Positions 1 through 12,400 of a stretch of 64,000 nucleotides of DNA are shown here, piece after piece. Source of the stretch: Ptychodera flava. Lineage: Eukaryota > Hemichordata > Enteropneusta > Ptychoderidae. Every line of letters begins with the position of its first letter. Position 1 is the first letter of the stretch. A program made the translations under genes and the position numbers. Below the pieces are notes generated by a model, which did no database searches, was not told where the DNA came from, and was given only the letters and a program-made list of their open reading frames with translations. Location: NCBI RefSeq assembly GCF_041260155.1, contig NC_091944.1, positions 16,069,272 to 16,133,271 of the forward strand, in the 5' to 3' direction.

Positions 1-347
1 CAAGCTACCAACGTTTGCTGTTGGCTCCAGAAATCAAAATTTGCAAAGAATACTAGTATACACTAAAACCTCTTAGTATGTTGGTCATTCTTCCCTATTA
101 CCATTTAGTTCGCCAAGTATTGTCTGGAACGTTCTTAGAAGGTCATGTTTACAACAAGTGAAGATATTTTTAGAACCTTTATTAGCGTTTCGATGGAAAG
201 TCTAGAATTTTCTAGTATTCTCTGGCTGGCTTCTTTTCAGTACAAATACAGGGCGGTACAGATTTTCATATGACTAGTTGGGATTCATTTCAACACCTTC
301 ACGCTGGATTTTTGCTTTGTGAACTATGCGCGGTTCAGACCTGCATC

Positions 348-455
348 TAGTCTCAGTTACCCAGACTGCTCTGCGGGGTTCTCATCCGGCCGTCCCTATA
401 TGTGTAGGGGCGGCCGGAAGAGAGCCCCGCAAAGCAGTCAGGGTAACCTAGACTA
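348..455. repeat. 108-bp GC-rich hairpin element
   Basis: A near-perfect inverted repeat. The left arm starts TAGTCTCAGTTACCC and the right arm ends GGGTAACCTAGACTA. The arms are GC-rich (GCGGGG, CCGGCCG) and are joined by a short loop near 400 (tatatgtg). It contrasts sharply with the AT-rich flanks. It looks like a miniature foldback transposon, but I saw no second copy in the window and no clear target-site duplication. The rest of 1-720 shows no recognisable exon. Confidence 0.6.
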
Positions 456-720
456 ACCTACATCAAGCCTGTAGCCAGAGAAGGACTCGCTCTCTCACCA
501 ATCACTGTCTGTCTGGTCGCAACTCCTTGGAGACTGTAATTTACGAGTTTTTGCCATTCCAGCTAAACTATAAAGTATATGTAATCTTTACATTGCTTTA
601 ACTTTCCTCTAGACTTAGTTATCAGTTTTAATTAATTTCTTGTAAAGAAAATCGCTGACTTCACTACCTTCATCTGTCGTAATAGAAATTCTTGGCTTGT
701 CCGAGAATGTTTTTACTCAC

Positions 721-3611
721 AAACACTGTGGATACATTGTCCGGGAATGTCTGCGCAATGATAGCAAAGCCTGCAGTTGCAGATGCAGACGCACCAACGC
801 CCTCAACCAATCGAACTATGAAAGAAAACACTATAAACTCTGTCCCTGGGTTGAGCTTGTCCAGCAATCTACAAAAAAATAAAAACAAAACAAAAAACAA
901 AAAACAGAATCAAAGATAATCGTTCCTCACTTATGATACTCTTCCAGCAAGCTCTATTTGTGCATAAGCTTGTGAAAAGATACAGTGATCCACTTTCATA
1001 ACCCGACAAAAAAGAGGTGAAATGAAAAGTCCCGATGAAAAGAATAACTTTAGCCCTGCAACTTGATAATTAACGTTGTACATCCAATTCACCATATTCA
1101 CAAACACAAATTTGAATAATCTTGTAATCTTTATCTTGAAAATGCCAATCGTAATGTTAAGAAGGAAATATAACTGCGTCAAGTTCTGTTTTACCTTACC
1201 TCAAGGTAATTCAGAGGTTAACCACTTACCCGAATATTATCACACTGATACCACATGTGAATAGTCCTGATAACAATAGAAACTTAACACCGAGTTTGGG
1301 AAGCTGGAAAAAGCGGGAAAAGTGTGTTCAATTAGAAAATTGGCAATTTCATCATTAGAAAAGCTGTTTACACATGGTTTATCAATGAAATTCTTTTCAC
1401 ATGGTGAATCGTGACTTAAATTTCATATAGTGCGTCAATGACATATATTTTGACCACTGTACGTAAATGACGTATATTTCACACATAGTATACCATATAT
1501 GACCTAAACTTCACATGGTGTATCAATGACATAAATTTCCACATGGCTTATCAATGATATATATTTTGTCCACGGTGCATCAATAACATACAGTTCACAC
1601 ATGGTGTACCAGAGACATAATTTTTATATGGTGTATCGAAATGACATTCATTTTGACCATGGTGCATCAATAAATTCACATAATGTCCCATATGACCTAC
1701 ATTCAACATGGCGTATCAATGACATGATTTTATATGGTTCATCAATGACATATATTTCACATATCAGTGGTGTATCTACAATTCACATGTTTGTAGAAAT
1801 GACATAAACTTTATATGGTGCATCAATGGCATTCATTTTGACCATGATGCATCGATGACATATATTTTACATATACATCTCAGATGGTGTATCAACAATG
1901 TAATATTTTATATAGCGCCCTAATGACATATATTTTGACCATGGTGCATCAATGACATCTATTTCACATATGGTGTGTATGACCTACATCCCACATGGTG
2001 TAGAAATAACATGAATTTTCATGTAGTGCATCAATAACATACACTTTTATCACGGCCGGTGCATCAATGACATATATTTCACATACTGTATAGCATGATC
2101 TACATTCCACATGATGTAGAAGTGACATACATTTCAACCTAAATATCACTGACATGCATTTAATGGTACATAAATGAACCACTTAACTGCCTGTTATTTA
2201 TAGAACACTCAAACTATAGCCCTATGTTCCTTTAATGGATTATTCCTTTGACAAAATAGATAGATGTTACGATGTAAACATTCAAAAATTTCAAGGGGCC
2301 AATATTAAGCCATATTGGTCAACTCATATCAGAAAATACATAAAATGTAGCAAAAATGACATGGACGTGTAAACAAAAGTGAAATGCTAATAAAAGACAG
2401 TAGTAAGCATCCATATTTACGACGTACATGTTGTGCAAAGTTGACGTATTTTTGATGTGCGTCACTTGACTGATTCTACCGATCTTTGCCGCGAGGGATG
2501 TTTACAACAGTAGACAAGTTATAGTCAACAATGTGCAAATGATAATATGATAATTGTAATTTAATAATGAAATGTTAAAACATTGCAGTAAATACAGATT
2601 TCACACAAACCAATCAGATAACAGCTTTTTCCATAATTTGTTGAAGTAAAAGTTTCAGAATATATGTATTTTTTTATAAATAAAGGAGCTCATGGCTTGA
2701 CTTCTGTCAATGAATGTTATAGACAATGAATATCTCTGTAGAAGACTTCTAATGTGACATAATGATAACTCGAATGAAAAAATGTTGAAGATGAAAAGTT
2801 GCTTTCAAATATGGCTTTGCATTGATCTATACTAACAAATGTACTAAGCATGTGTAACACTTGGGTTGTGCAAATTTCCATTTAATCAAGACACTGTCAT
2901 TATTAATCTGCAGACACAAATTGTATAAATGCTTCTACAGAAAATGATTAAAAATATTCTGATCCAATTTCCTTATTAAAAACTATTTGAGTGCAATTGC
3001 TATCCCATCATTGTACAATTTGGCTTCGGATGTAAGCTGTTACATTTACGTGACACATGTTCCTAGCCAGGGTAGACTTGCCCCAAGTCTGTGGGCTTAA
3101 TTATGTCGTAATAAAATAAATACATTTCCGCGAAATTTGTCTTGAATTAATTTTACGTGCGTGGTGTCATCGGTTAATGGCAGTGTGATCGCTATGCGAG
3201 GACCGGCGAGCACAAACTTAAACAAAGGCAAGCCCCCGATCACGTGACCTGGCCAAAAACAACATCCGGAATGTAGATTTAAAAAATGCAAGAGAAGAGA
3301 GGGAATGACGTAATAACTTGAAAATGTTTATTTAACCGTCAGAAATGAAAAACAACACGCAAAGCAACTAGTGGGCTAGTCTAATTCAGGGCAGTTGTGA
3401 GGCTTTGTTTCAAACTTTATTGCATCACTAAAAGTATTTTGCATTTGTTCATGAACTACAAGTAAAACTGCTACAAAATTATTTTAATTTCAAAAAACAA
3501 ATTTGAATACACATGCAACATCAGCCACATGTTGGATTGACATGATAGCATATAATGTCCAACACAGGCATATACAGGCACACACAAACGTGTATGTACA
3601 CACACATACGT

Positions 3612-3676
<65 letters not shown>

Positions 3677-4619
3677 GTATATGTATGCACGAACAAATAT
3701 GTAAGTGTATGAGCTTGAAAGTACTTACAACTTTACCAAATATTGGCGATGTCAAGAACATGACAAGGGCAAAACATCCAAAGACTAGACCCACTATGGT
3801 ATCAGAGGCACCCATGTCATTGGCCTTTAACAAGAGAAGATAAACAAATCATCAAAAAAACTGTATGGATTCTTATTTTGTTCTGAATCAGTTAATAGAG
3901 ATACAACTACCATTTAATCAAAGAAAAACGACTCATCTAAGAACTACGAACAGATTTTGGGTTAAACAGTAATAGTAGAAACGCTTTGAATATGCATTTA
4001 CAATTGTCATTTGAACAAACCTGAATAAGGTCATCCCTCGAAATTGAAAAACAAAATTAGATCACTATTTCATGAACAGTCTCGGAGAAACTGTTTAAAG
4101 AAAACTACGCAAAAAATATGAGTGTAAATTTTTCAAAAATAGAAATATGCAAACTTTATGATAATTTAACATAAATCATGAAACTGCATGTTAAACTTAA
4201 GGTATAAGACCAGTGGTATCAGAATTAGGAAATTTTTGACCGATTTGAGAACATTTTCTCTGACCACTTGCGCATGCATTCTTCATCATCATTTGCAAAC
4301 AGCTTCAAATCCCTCAATATTCAATTTGTTTCAAAATACCTTAAAATAGCATATTTTCAAGTAAAAACCCCTTCGGTAACAGTTTTTTTCAAAATTAGCT
4401 TGTTGGCTGTTCCTAATTGCAGTTATGTCTTACCTTAGCTGGGTAGAACGGTGCAAGAATGCTAAAACTTACAAAGTCTGCAAGATAAGCCAGTGAGATA
4501 CTCAACAATGTCAGCTTCTGTCTTCTTGTAAAAGTCCGACTGATAGCTAACCTGCTCGAATCTGCATGATTTTGAATATTACTACCCTTGCTGACTTCAT
4601 CGGCGTGGTCTGTTGCCAT
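721..4619 (-). CDS. SLC18B1: SLC18B1-like MFS transporter, 5' part (runs off the left edge)
   Basis: Three exons read on the minus strand. Exon 1 is 4619-4434: 62 codons, strong Kozak caccATGg, in-frame stop just upstream, donor gtaaga. Exon 2 is 3824-3729: 32 codons, donor gtaagt. A later exon is 868-721: acceptor tttgtag, donor gtgagt, ends phase 0. Exon 1 has a hydrophilic tail then TM1 ending LAPFYPAK. Exon 2 carries GASDTIVGLVFGCFAL, close to GASNTIIGMIFGCFAL recalled from human SLC18B1. The later exon carries IVRLVEGVGASASA and FPDNVSTVF, matching the TM4-TM5 segment. In mammals SLC18B1 is a vesicular polyamine transporter of 12 TM helices; that role is inferred here. The exon between 3729 and 868 (end of TM2 to TM3) was not placed. 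A minus-strand stretch near 1056 reads GLKLFFSSGLFIS, but its splice phases do not fit. Downstream exons lie beyond position 1. Confidence 0.75.
1370..2180. repeat. Degenerate minisatellite in the SLC18B1-like intron
   Basis: Roughly 28-bp units are repeated with drift over about 800 bp. Each contains versions of CATGGTGTATCAATGACATA followed by tatattt and ttcaca or tttgacca. Short open frames in the region come from the repeat and are not genes. From 2181 to 3600 the sequence is AT-rich with no feature I can support. Confidence 0.8.
3614..3676. repeat. Compound (CT)n(AT)n microsatellite
   Basis: A pure CT run passes directly into an AT run inside the intron just downstream of exon 2 of the SLC18B1-like gene. 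It lies about 50 bp from the splice donor. Confidence 0.97.
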
Positions 4620-5249
4620 GGTGACAAGTTCTTAGTGGCTATTAAATAAGCAGTACCATATAATGGTCACTTTGCTTCTTTCACTGCAAAAATTACGTTT
4701 TCTTCCTAAGAGCAATCAATATGCATTTCAGAAAAGCGTTTTTGCTATGAAAAATTTTCCTATGTTTTAACCCTTTAAATTTAGTCAAAGGAAGCTCTAA
4801 GATGAAAGTATACTCCTTTTAGCAATCAGTGTAGTTTAAGTGACTTTAAAAATTTGCACTCTTTGATGTTCAGACATCAGACAACTTTCTGTAACGTAAT
4901 ACAAGGTCCAACACATTGGTTCATTTTAATTTTAGAGTGTTCAACATTCATTCGTTGAAAATGAGGCAAAAAGAAGTTATTCAATTGACACTGACGTGCC
5001 ATGCAGTTTGGAAATGAAAACTTTGGCATTTCTCAGGTTTGGTCCTTGTTGAAGTAACTTTCCAAACAATAACTCTAACCTACATTAATGTCAACCTTTA
5101 TCTGTTTGCTGTGTAATAGCAAGGTACGAACCGCCCCTGAATACGGTGACCGCGTTTTGTGGTCACATTTTCACACTGTGCAGCACTCCATACCCGGGTG
5201 GCGGTGGCCTAAAAGCTAGATTCATGTATCTGCCGCAGTAATGCCTTAC

Positions 5250-5407
5250 CGTGGGATGTCTCCGACGTCTGCCAACTTAACAGCCACAGTAATTGCGCTT
5301 ATTGTATTCACAGCAGCCGCAACATTACAGCTATGTTGCCCATCCAAAATGTTAAATAAATCACTTAGATCACACCTGGGGAACTTGATCATAATACCAG
5401 TCGCCAT
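5250..5407 (-). CDS. Possible orphan first exon, 53 codons (unassigned)
   Basis: The minus strand has an ATG at 5407 followed by 52 open codons (starting MATGIMIKFPRC, later NVAAAVNTISAITVAVKLAD). It ends at a good splice donor, CACG|gtaagg, in phase 2; the frame stops immediately after the donor. Flanking DNA at 5130-5300 is CpG-richer than its surroundings. It could be the first coding exon of an unrecognised gene, or an upstream exon of the SLC18B1-like gene, but the phase does not join to that gene's ATG exon. I do not recognise the peptide. It may be a chance open frame, since the opposite strand is also open here. Confidence 0.2.
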
Positions 5408-5439
5408 GTGTCTCAAAAGAGCAAATCGTTAAACCTTAA

Positions 5440-5523
5440 CCCTTTCACCCCCAGTTCCCTATGTACAGTCCAACTTTACCATAGAAAACAATGGATTTGG
5501 GACAAACCATGGTGGTGAAAGGG
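5440..5523. mobile_element. 84-bp miniature element with TTAA target site
   Basis: Inverted ends CCCTTTCACC and GGTGAAAGGG are flanked on both sides by TTAA (5436-5439 and 5524-5527). It is too short to encode anything. The ends resemble the CCCTTTGAG family elsewhere in the window. A related half-copy ending ggaggtgaaaggg lies near 53127-53139. Confidence 0.75.
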
Positions 5524-5694
5524 TTAAAGAGGCCCTCTTCAGATCCCTCGGACAGGAAACGTATATACATATACACATATTGGCATATACACATAAATGC
5601 AAGTTCGGAACTTGGCACTTCCAGTTTTACATTATCGTACATGCAGCTTTCAGAGTGTGTGATCCACAGATTTGGGCTTTGGGTCGTATTCTTA

Positions 5695-6673
5695 GGGACT
5701 GGTCAGTTTCTTCGGCCTGGGGGGGGGCCGGTGGATTCATGGGGGGTCACCCCGTTTTTGACTTTGGTGATAGGGGGGGTCACCATATTTTTGAAATGTC
5801 CAATGAGGGGGGGGGGTCAGTGTGTTTTTGAATTTCGACACAGGCTCATCATTGCCTAAAATGCATCGTGTCAGCCCAAAATTTCATCCAGTTGCATTTT
5901 TCGGCGCGCCCTTAGGGCGCGTGACTTTAATAATTAGACATATTTTTTAGCACGCCCAACTTTAACATATCAGGCATACATATATCAGAGATATATGTAT
6001 GTTCAATATTTTTAGCTTGCTCTTCAAGCACATTACTTTAATATGTCAGATATTTTTCAGCACACCCTTCCTGTGCATTACTTTAATATACAAGACATAC
6101 ATATCAGAGATATCAGGATGTTTCATATTTTTCTCAGCGCCCTTCGGGCGCCATACTTCAATAAATCAGAGATATATGCCAGAGATATCTTGATGTTTGC
6201 TAAGTGAAAGTGTACTATTATGAAATCTGCATTTCATATGAAAAGCATGACACATTCCTGATACTTTTCTGTTCTGTCTATTAAAATTCAGTATGAGAGA
6301 GCAACATGCAAAAATATCAATGTTACAAGAAAAGGTCATCTCAGACTCTGCACACATCAGATTTAGCTAAAATGCCTCTCTATGGTTCCTCAGGAGATTT
6401 AATAGGATGGCTGGCAAGTCTTAACACCCATCAAAGTTTTTGATTTACTGCTTTTTCCTGTTTGATATTAATGATTGACATCCATTTCTGTACAACAGTT
6501 CAGGACATCTGGTTAAGCATAGAAAGTGTGAAATACATTCACAGCTCATTCAAAATGTACTATATTCAAACTTTAAGATTGACACTTTGAAATTCCTATC
6601 TTACAACTGACATGCCAACAATTTCATTAAAACACAGAATGACTTAAAATATAAATGTATGTAAAATATAATA

Positions 6674-6742
<69 letters not shown>

Positions 6743-6931
6743 TACAGTATTATATTATTACATATTACAGTTGTCGCGTGCAGGGGGGGTCACCCTGTTT
6801 TCAAAATTTGGAATAGGGGGGGGTCACCCTGTTTTCAAAATTTGGAATAGGGGGTCAGCCACTTTTTGACGTCGGCCAAAAATAATCCACCGACCCCCCC
6901 CCCCCCCCGGCCGAAGACTCTGACCAGTCCC
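5695..6931. mobile_element. 1.24-kb non-autonomous DNA transposon, TTA target site, G-rich ends
   Basis: Terminal inverted repeats start GGGACTGGTCAG, then a variable few bases, CTTCGGCC, a long G run and GGTGGATT. The copies at the two ends match over about 50 bp. TTA flanks both ends (5692-5694 and 6932-6934), a 3-bp duplication of the TWA type used by PIF/Harbinger elements. Subterminal DNA has repeated GGGGGGTCACC-type blocks in opposite orientation at the two ends. The interior is AT-rich, with an (AT)n microsatellite at about 6668-6745 and no credible open frame. Confidence 0.85.
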
Positions 6932-6934
6932 TTA

Positions 6935-9424
6935 GCCAGTTATAACTGTTATAGGGTATACAGTTCGCGTGTTTTACGCCAGAGCCTGACGGGTAAGTGA
7001 CATTAATTTTCAATATGAATAATTTCAGAACCCCTCGTGCTCTTACCTCACTTTAGCAGAATTTTCGTAACTTAAGGCCGTGTATCATAGATCTCCGGTT
7101 AAGCATATGGCATCTGGTACAGAAAATTCAGTTATCCTGTTTTATAGGTCAACATGAACCTCCACTAAGTCCTAACCAAAGGTCCCCTAAGCGAGACGCT
7201 GATCCGTGATGCGACAAATACATTTCAGGCAACGAGTTCTATAAATAATACAGAAAAATACCTATAGATAGACATTTCATAATCGCGTTTTCTATCAGAA
7301 AAGAATACCATATCCATCGCCGTCACTCGTACACGCAGATACCATAAAAGGTTTTTATATGTTTATAATTGACAACAAATACATTTATCACCAAATATGG
7401 CATTAAAATTATTCAGCCACAATGACCGAACGCTCCCTTGGTGAATATCGTTTCCAACAGTCATATTCATGACGTTCTGAAACTAGCATCACTGATTAAA
7501 CACTATGAAAAATGTAATGTACAAACATTCTGTGGCTTGGTTGAGATAAATAAAATCCGGCGCAATTTTTTTATCTCTGAAAACGTTGTAAACTCTTAGA
7601 TTTTGTAAGAGTATTGGGTAAAAGAAATGAATGTATTGATGCTTATAAATCAAACTTAAATTTGGACCGTTGCCGAAAAGGTGATGCCCCTATTAATATC
7701 GGAATACTGCTAGGTGTACAATAACTTCCGTACATGTTCAGTATTCAGACAAACTTTTGAACGCTGGCCACGATTCGTCAGACCGTGTTCTGGCATACCC
7801 GTTGTAAACTTTGTTGCGATTTCCCTCCAACGTACAACGATTGATTAATTCATCAGCTACCTATGGACCACACGGGCCAACCTTGGAGCTTCGTTCGGTA
7901 CAACACAAAATACTGTGGTACAATAACAGCAAAAAGTCTGCCATGTCAATAGCTTATTTTCAGCATGCATGGATTATCAGTTTTTTACCTCCACGTTGTC
8001 GGGCAGTTTTTCGGTGTAATAAATCTCAGTACTTTAATTTTACAGGTTCTTCCGTTACGTCTTATGTTTCTCGTGAGTTCCACGGACAAAATTACAGCTT
8101 ATGCACGATCTTTTTGAATCTTTAGTGAAGTGTGTGGTGTTTTCATTTGCCACGGACTTGCATAATTACTATGGTAAAATGATGCATCCTCATATCTCGT
8201 GGACGCTCAATCCCAAGGGTGATACATAGCGCCCTCATAAGGGTACACTGCAGGCAGCCCTATCAGAGGGCGCCATCAGGGTCGATTATGCCTGCAAAGG
8301 TCCACATAGCCAAAAGCTTTGTTCTCATGCTCGTTTTCAAGTACAGAGACAACTTCAGCAGTAGCAAAATTCAAACTAAGATTGAGAGTTATAAGTAAGG
8401 TGCCTGTTACATGTAATAAATTCCCTACTTATGGTCTATGGTTTATTTATCTACCTACTCATAACCACAGAATAACAGAAGAATAAGGAACGAAGTTGGA
8501 ACCTCAGAGACAAGTCTTATCTTAGTTGTCTATGAGCTAAGGCAGTTTAATGAAGCAAAATTTATCTTCAAGGTCTTTGATTGTATGTAGAGTATTTACA
8601 GCTGGCACAGTTAAAATTAGACAAATAGGTAACTATCTTGAAGGACAGGAAAGCTATTTGTATGTATCTTGGCAATGGTGATGTACAACCATGTACTATG
8701 AAGTTGAAAATAACATTGTGCCTTTGCAGTGATTGGGATTGGTGAAGATTCAATTTTGCATTTCAACAGTATTTCAAATGTCGGAGTGACCATCCCGGTA
8801 TCCCCAGCTACACAACAATTTCCAGAAACAAAGATATAAATTTTAGTTAAAATCTACATTACTTCCTTCAATTTTGACACCTTGTAACTGTTTGGAAAGC
8901 TTGAAAGAACCACTTTTTCTAACACAAAGGTAGTTTAAAGGGGAGCAGACTTCTCCAAGGAAGTACTTCTAAGGTACCACACATCGTGGGTATGTCTTGC
9001 ACTCTTAACCTTCTGGCATGGCAACTTGGGTCACAAATTGAGCACTTCCAATTGAGACAAAACATCACTCATGGATGGTAGGGCAGGTGTGGGAAGGCCT
9101 TACAAAACCCTCTCGTCTTAGTGCAGGTTGGATTATAGATTCAAAATTGTAGCAAAATTCAGTTGAAGCAAACATTTATGCAGTTCTATAAATCCTGATC
9201 TATTGAACGCAAAAATAAGACAAACCTATTTACCCAGTACAGAAATTCAAATAATACGCCTTATAACTAATATAATGACACCACAGCTTGCCTATGTTGA
9301 AAGAAATGAGATACTGTACATTTGAAAAGAGGAAACTACACTTATTTTTGTCTATTTATTGGGGACTAAAATACTGTTGCTTCAATAAAATCACTGGTAC
9401 AAGTGTCTTGTTGAAAAACCTCTC
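6935..9424. other. Intergenic DNA between the SLC18B1-like gene and RPL30
   Basis: No coding exon recognised. One small perfect-looking hairpin lies at 8229-8273 (GCGCCCTCATAAGGG against CCCTATCAGAGGGCGC, loop about 14 nt). A 104-codon open frame at 7811-8125 (plus) has no recognisable domain and no splice or promoter context. Confidence 0.6.
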
Positions 9425-9430
9425 TTTATT
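9425..9430 (-). terminator. RPL30: RPL30 polyadenylation signal AATAAA
   Basis: The minus strand reads AATAAA about 60 nt after the RPL30 stop codon (9494-9492). This is the short 3' UTR usual for ribosomal protein genes. Confidence 0.8.
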
Positions 9431-9491
9431 TCTCACTGGGTTGAAATGACAAGTTCAGCAAAGAAAATTGTATAAATACTACTTCTTTCTT

Positions 9492-12400
9492 TTACTGTTG
9501 AGGTTCTCCAGAGGGCATACTTCTGATGATGTCACTGTCACCTGTAATGAAATGAAATTGCAATGTCAACAATGAGTCACATCGGAAGATCTGTTGCTTG
9601 TCGGTGCTTGTCTCCTCGGAAAATCTTTGAGCATTGGATCTTCTAGTCTATTAGCGGTACATAACTAAGACCAGTCTCTCTATACAGTTTTTACATTGGC
9701 AGGTACATTTGTTGGAGGCCTGTTTATAATAGACCACAAGCAAACAGTAATAGGTTAAACAAGGAACTCGAAGAGATCATGGTACAAAAAACATGTGCTA
9801 GGGAATATAAAATATGTATTTCCATACGCATTTGTACACCTGGGTTTGTTTGTACTGCCATCATGTGATCTCTTGGGTGTACTTAGTGTGCAGAACGCAT
9901 TGCATCCTTTTTATTCCAAAGCAGAATAATTGGACATATACTTTCACATTTACGCAAGACAATTCTTGGATTCTTTCACATACATTTAATCTATACTGAA
10001 CTTCGAGAATTGATAATTAAATGATACACAAAAGCGATAATATGCGGTATGCGGTGGTCGTCACACCCCACGAGCGTACTGTGTACCCTCTAAAGACTCA
10101 CCACTTTTATTTACACAATTCCCCCCTTACAACGCATTGTCTAAAGGCAACAGACTAAACAGGATCTGTAAAACTGCATTTACAAGATTTAGAGAATATA
10201 CACATAAAAAATACTTGTGTGGACATCGTGGAGTTTCGACCGAGACTGAAGACAAAAGACCTTTACACCAATATATACGCATTCAACACCTGGTGACACA
10301 AGCGTCAATCAAAGGAATTCTCTTATGTAACGAATAGATAGTAATTATATGCTAATCTTCGAAACGCATATAATTATTCATTTTAACAGCTCATTACTCA
10401 CTAAGACACTGTGGGAGCTGTTAAAATTTACTCAATGACAGATCACAGGAAAGTGTAATTCTAAACATGCTTGACAAACTTTCTCTTCAACACAGTTTAC
10501 TTCTCATGCTACACACCAGAAAACATTACAGTCTTGACTGATATCTCAAAATAATCAAGGGGTTAATCAAATAACATTTCTCTGCTTCAGGGTGACAGTA
10601 AATTTTGCCAGTCGTACATTTATTTTTTCAAATTCTTCACTCTCAATATTAATTTCATGACTGTTTAAGCAGAAATTATAGAATCTGGGCCTGGATCAAT
10701 GATTGACGATTTCCTACCTGGATCTGTGATACTGAGTGTACACACACGGAAATATTTTCCACAAGCTGTGCCTAATTCAATGTTGTTACCAGTGTAGTGA
10801 TGGACACCAGTTTTCGCCAACATGGCATAGTATTCAATTTCTGATTTCCTGAAATGTTAAAACACCAAAATATTGTCATAAAAAAAACACATCAACTTAA
10901 TTTTTGCCCTGATACTTGTGGTTAATATGAAACTAAATTCTACACGCAGGCCAACACACGTGTGAAGACATCTGATGACAGCAGAACTAAATCCCTTGAG
11001 CTACTTTGATTTCTTAACACGAAGTTATAAACAAAGTCCACATTTTGAGATAATATGGAAAGTTACAGCAGAAACAGCAGAATATCTTTTTTGCCAAAAA
11101 AGTACATTTCATTAGGGCAATTATCTTTCATATTTGCTTTGAAAGTCTAGAAATTATGAGAAAATGCACAAGTATTAGCAATCATGAATATAGCAGTGTT
11201 CTCCAGAGTTTGAAAAACAGAGGCGTAATCAATTTACATAACAAAAGCTGATCTGCATATAATTTTGTTGAGAAAAATATATGCTTTTGTATAGTTATTA
11301 ATATAATATTTGATTAGATTGCTGAAAAAAGAGGGATGGCCCACTACTCAAAATCCCCTCATGGAGTAGCCTGTGTAGGATATAACAATAATCCAACATG
11401 AATTAACCGTTTAATTCCCATTTTGCTTTGAAGAAGTCAAACTTTTCAGTATGGAAATTAGGGCTGTACCACACTTTGTTAGTCTGAGTGGGAGGATAAC
11501 TTGCCAACAAATCTGAAATTGCAATGTTAACACTGTAATGCAAATTCTGTCCTGCGTTATATTATACACATCTTCATTTGGGACGAACGGACCAGACTGT
11601 TGTCCACATGATCATATTTTAACATCACCTTTGTAACAAAATATAGAAGCTTGCAGTGAGTTTTAGAGTTTCTACAGGAAAATTTCCAGAAAATTCCCTC
11701 ATTAACTTACCTAAGTTGTGGACAATTGTTTGCAAGAATTACCAACTTTGCTTTGCCTTGCCTCAATGATTTTAACGTCTGTTTGTAACCCAGATGATAT
11801 TTTCCACTCTTCATCACAAGAGCCAGCCGAGAGTTGATACTCTCCATGGCCTTTTTCTAATATGTAGAAACAAAGAAGTAAAACGCACATAAAATATCAA
11901 TGATTCTGATAGAAATCACTCTGCAGGTTTTCTGACATCATCATGCTTCAAGACGGAGTCTCAGGCAACCATCCTCGCAAGCTGTTAACCCTTTGAGTGC
12001 TAAAGTCTATTTTTGTCCCCTTTATAAAATAAACCCCAGTCAATTTTTCTCAAATTTTGCAAAGATTTTGAGAAAAAACTGTAGCAAATGAAATGTGATG
12101 TCCATTTGGTGAAAAATAATCAAAAATTTACAGAAAAATTCATAAAAATTGGTAAAATTTTGCACAAAATTCTGGGCGGGTAAAAATTACAGCGCTCAAA
12201 GGGTTAAACTGATAACGACAATGGAAGACCAGTAACCTTTTCCCTCCAGAGGCCTCTTCAAAATGCAACACAAATGACAATACCTCTACCCTAATGCTGC
12301 AGTATAGTATACTAGACAGTGTGTGCTCTCTGAGCCAAGATGATGCACTACTAACTTCAGACAGTTCCCGTTGAAGAATATTTTATATATTACTGCTGAT

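Noticed and set aside
1010-1060. Minus-strand GLKLFFSSGLFIS as the missing SLC18B1 exon 3
   Set aside because: It resembles the TM3 segment, but the acceptor and donor phases cannot join exon 2 (phase 0) to the exon at 868 (needs phase 2), and the next residues do not match. Left unplaced.
3180-3291. Minus-strand frame with LFKFVLAG as SLC18B1 exon 3
   Set aside because: Only a six-residue likeness; the following residues (PRIAITLPL) break the expected helix and no fitting donor was seen.
3471-3833. 120-codon minus-strand frame
   Set aside because: Only its first 32 codons are a real exon; the rest reads through intron and the CT/AT microsatellite (repeated RE and IY).
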